Source: Deltaproteobacteria bacterium (GTDB lineage: Bacteria; Desulfobacterota; Desulfobacteria; Desulfobacterales; Desulfatibacillaceae). From it: DNA of 6,090 bases. The notes under the pieces were generated by a model. The model worked only from the letters and a program-made list of their open reading frames with translations. It ran no database searches and was not told the origin of the DNA. Below are positions 4,836-6,090 of the stretch, in pieces. The stretch lies in contig JAKAGN010000178.1 in assembly GCA_021815525.1 (NCBI GenBank), positions 1 through 6,090 of the forward strand. The letters are read 5' to 3'. Both the position numbers and the translations under genes were made by a program. Positions within the stretch are counted from its first letter, which is position 1. Every line of letters starts with the position of its first letter.

Positions 4836-5522
4836 ATGAGCAAGAATGTCGTCACCAAGATGGACGGGCCGGTTCCGGTAAAGCACGCGCTCATCTCGGT
4901 CTCGGACAAAACCGGGCTCGATTTCTTCGTGCCGGCCCTGGTCAAGGCCGCGCCGGGCGTGAAGATTTTCTCCACAGGGGGCACTTACGCCCACATCGCG
5001 GGCATTCTTGGGAAGGCGGCCAAGGACGTGCTGATCCCGGTTTCCGACTACACGGGCCAGCCCGAGACCCAGGGGGGCCTGGTGAAGACGCTCGATTTCA
5101 AGGTCTACCTCGGGCTTCTCACCGAGACCTACAACGACGCCCACCAGAAGGACATGGTCCGCACCAAGGCGGTCCCCATCGACATGGTGGTGGCGAACCT
5201 CTATCCCTTCTCGTCCACCGTGGCCACGCCCGGCACAACGCCCGAGCACGCACGAAGCGAGATAGACGTGGGCGGCCCCTGCATGATAAGGGCCGCGGCC
5301 AAGAACTTCCTACGGGTGGCTGCCGTGGTGGAGCCGGCCGATTACGCCATGCTCATAGACGAAATTTCCGCCAACAAGGGTGCGACGCTCCCCCGCACCC
5401 GCTACCGCCTGGCCCGCAAGGCCTTCCGGCTTACGGCCACCTATGACCGGGCCATCGCGGACTACTTCCGGGACACGCCCTTCGACTCGGTGTCGCCGCA
5501 CTACGACATCGTTTACCCATAG
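4836..5522 (+). CDS. purH: Stand-alone IMP cyclohydrolase (PurH N-terminal domain only)
   Basis: A 228-residue cytoplasmic enzyme for the last step of de novo purine synthesis, closing FAICAR to IMP. It has only the MGS-like cyclohydrolase half; the AICAR formyltransferase domain of ordinary PurH (roughly 510-530 residues in total) is absent. The stop falls right after the usual domain end, so this looks like a genuine single-domain protein, not a frameshift. Visible: ALISVSDKTGL (18-28), STGGT (46-50), YTGQPE (72-77), Lys84 in VKTL, Tyr123 in NLYPF, Asp144 in IDVGG, Lys156 in AAAKN, and AFRLTATYDRAIADYF near the end. The four residues equivalent to the human ATIC catalytic set are kept. The usual TLHPxVHGGIL is changed to TLDFKVYLGLL (85-95). 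A separate formyltransferase must exist elsewhere. A leader terminator suggests attenuation. Confidence 0.92.
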   Translation: MSKNVVTKMDGPVPVKHALISVSDKTGLDFFVPALVKAAPGVKIFSTGGTYAHIAGILGKAAKDVLIPVSDYTGQPETQGGLVKTLDFKVYLGLLTETYNDAHQKDMVRTKAVPIDMVVANLYPFSSTVATPGTTPEHARSEIDVGGPCMIRAAAKNFLRVAAVVEPADYAMLIDEISANKGATLPRTRYRLARKAFRLTATYDRAIADYFRDTPFDSVSPHYDIVYP

Positions 5523-5540
5523 ATCTCACCCAGGCTGAGC

Positions 5541-5576
5541 GCGCCTCCCGGAATCCCCGAAAGGGCCGGGGGGCGC
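5541..5576 (+). terminator. GC-rich hairpin between purH and the membrane-protein gene
   Basis: GCGCCTCCCGG (5541-5551) pairs with CCGGGGGGCGC (5566-5576) over 11 bp with one G-U pair, and the loop can form an inner CCC/GGG stem. It lies 18 bases after the purH stop. There is no T run, so it may slow or partly stop transcription, or protect the purH 3' end, without fully separating the two genes. Confidence 0.4.
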
Positions 5577-5607
5577 CGGTCGCCTGTCTCCGTCGGAAAG
5601 GAATCCA

Positions 5608-6090
5608 ATGAAAATCGCGGCCCTCAAAATATCGCCCGCGCTTTTCGGCATCGCTGTCATCGCGTTTTTCATGCCATTCGTGAACGTCACCTGCGCGGGC
5701 CCGAGCCTGTCGGACCTAAGCGCCTCCCGCGATTACAAGGTCGTCGGCCTAACAGGCTTCCAGCTTGTGACGGGGACCAGCCTCGGCCTTCCGCACATAC
5801 CGCAGGAAGTGGGGGAAAAGCTGGGTAACGGCCGCATAGGCGCAGAGCCCCTGGCCGTGGCCACCTTCGCCCTGGCCTTCATTGGCGGCCTTCTGTCCCT
5901 TTCCTTCAAGCGCAGCCTGGCGATCGCGCCCGCCGTGGCGGCCGGCGCCGGCACCGTGTGCCTCCTGCTTCTGAAATCAAAAATCGACGGAGACATGCTT
6001 CGATACGGGCGAGGCATGCTTGAGGCGCGTTACGAGGCGGGGTTCTGGCTGATACTGGCGGGCCTCGTGCTGGCGCTGGTGGCGAGCGCA
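5608..6090 (+). CDS. Multi-pass membrane protein of unknown function (3' end outside the window)
   Basis: An open frame of 161 codons from an ATG at 5608, preceded by AAGGA, continues past the window edge. I do not recognise a characterised family. Residues 8-27 (ISPALFGIAVIAFFMPFVNV) form a first membrane segment ending in VTC. A polar loop containing LTGFQLVTGTSLG (51-63) follows. Further membrane segments lie at about 85-105 (PLAVATFALAF...), 109-127 (LAIAPAVAAG...CLLLL) and 150 to the end (FWLILAGLVLALV). The pattern 'hydrophobic helix, F-x-P-[FW]-V-x-V-[ST]-C, then LTGxxLxTG' recurs, from memory, in uncharacterised bacterial membrane proteins, sometimes next to zinc-ribbon domains. It starts 85 bp after purH in the same direction with a GC hairpin between them; co-transcription is possible but not shown. 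Confidence 0.75.
   Translation, partial: MKIAALKISPALFGIAVIAFFMPFVNVTCAGPSLSDLSASRDYKVVGLTGFQLVTGTSLGLPHIPQEVGEKLGNGRIGAEPLAVATFALAFIGGLLSLSFKRSLAIAPAVAAGAGTVCLLLLKSKIDGDMLRYGRGMLEARYEAGFWLILAGLVLALVASA

Overview
The window is GC-rich apart from AT-richer intergenic stretches. It looks like part of the chromosome of an anaerobic bacterium, most plausibly a sulfate-reducing member of the Desulfobacterota. The best clue is a 64-residue ferredoxin whose layout and CPxxCIHW ending closely resemble, from memory, Desulfovibrio ferredoxin I. Codon use is uniformly GC-rich. This is inference from gene content; no database was searched.

Layout, left to right. (1) Minus strand, 1-266: the N-terminus of an amidohydrolase-like protein that leaves the window. 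(2) 267-577: a divergent intergenic region of 311 bp with a good sigma70-like promoter for gene 1, a 10-bp palindrome just downstream of it, and a weaker candidate promoter for the ferredoxin. (3) Plus strand, 578-772: a small [4Fe-4S] ferredoxin. (4) Minus strand, 842-2251: an RlmD/RumA-type rRNA uracil-C5 methyltransferase. (5) Plus strand, 2309-3055: an alpha/beta hydrolase, divergent from rlmD with only 57 bp between the starts. (6) 3056-3171: a convergent intergenic region with two clear hairpins. (7) Minus strand, 3172-4383: a WbpE-like sugar-nucleotide aminotransferase of the DegT family with an unusual internal insertion. (8) 4384-4835: a 452-bp divergent intergenic region with a 140-bp imperfect palindrome, a short hairpin, a candidate promoter and an intrinsic terminator just ahead of the next start. 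(9) Plus strand, 4836-5522: a stand-alone IMP cyclohydrolase, meaning PurH without its formyltransferase half. (10) Plus strand, 5608 to the end: a multi-pass membrane protein of unknown function, cut by the window edge.

The genes are mostly single transcription units in alternating orientations (redox carrier, rRNA modification, hydrolase, surface-sugar biosynthesis, purine biosynthesis). I see no operon beyond a possible purH plus membrane-protein pair. No tRNA, rRNA, CRISPR array, transposase or phage gene is visible. The most interesting part is 4384-4835 together with the gene after it: the large palindrome in the aminotransferase upstream region, a terminator in the purH leader that suggests attenuation, and a single-domain IMP cyclohydrolase with an altered signature motif.
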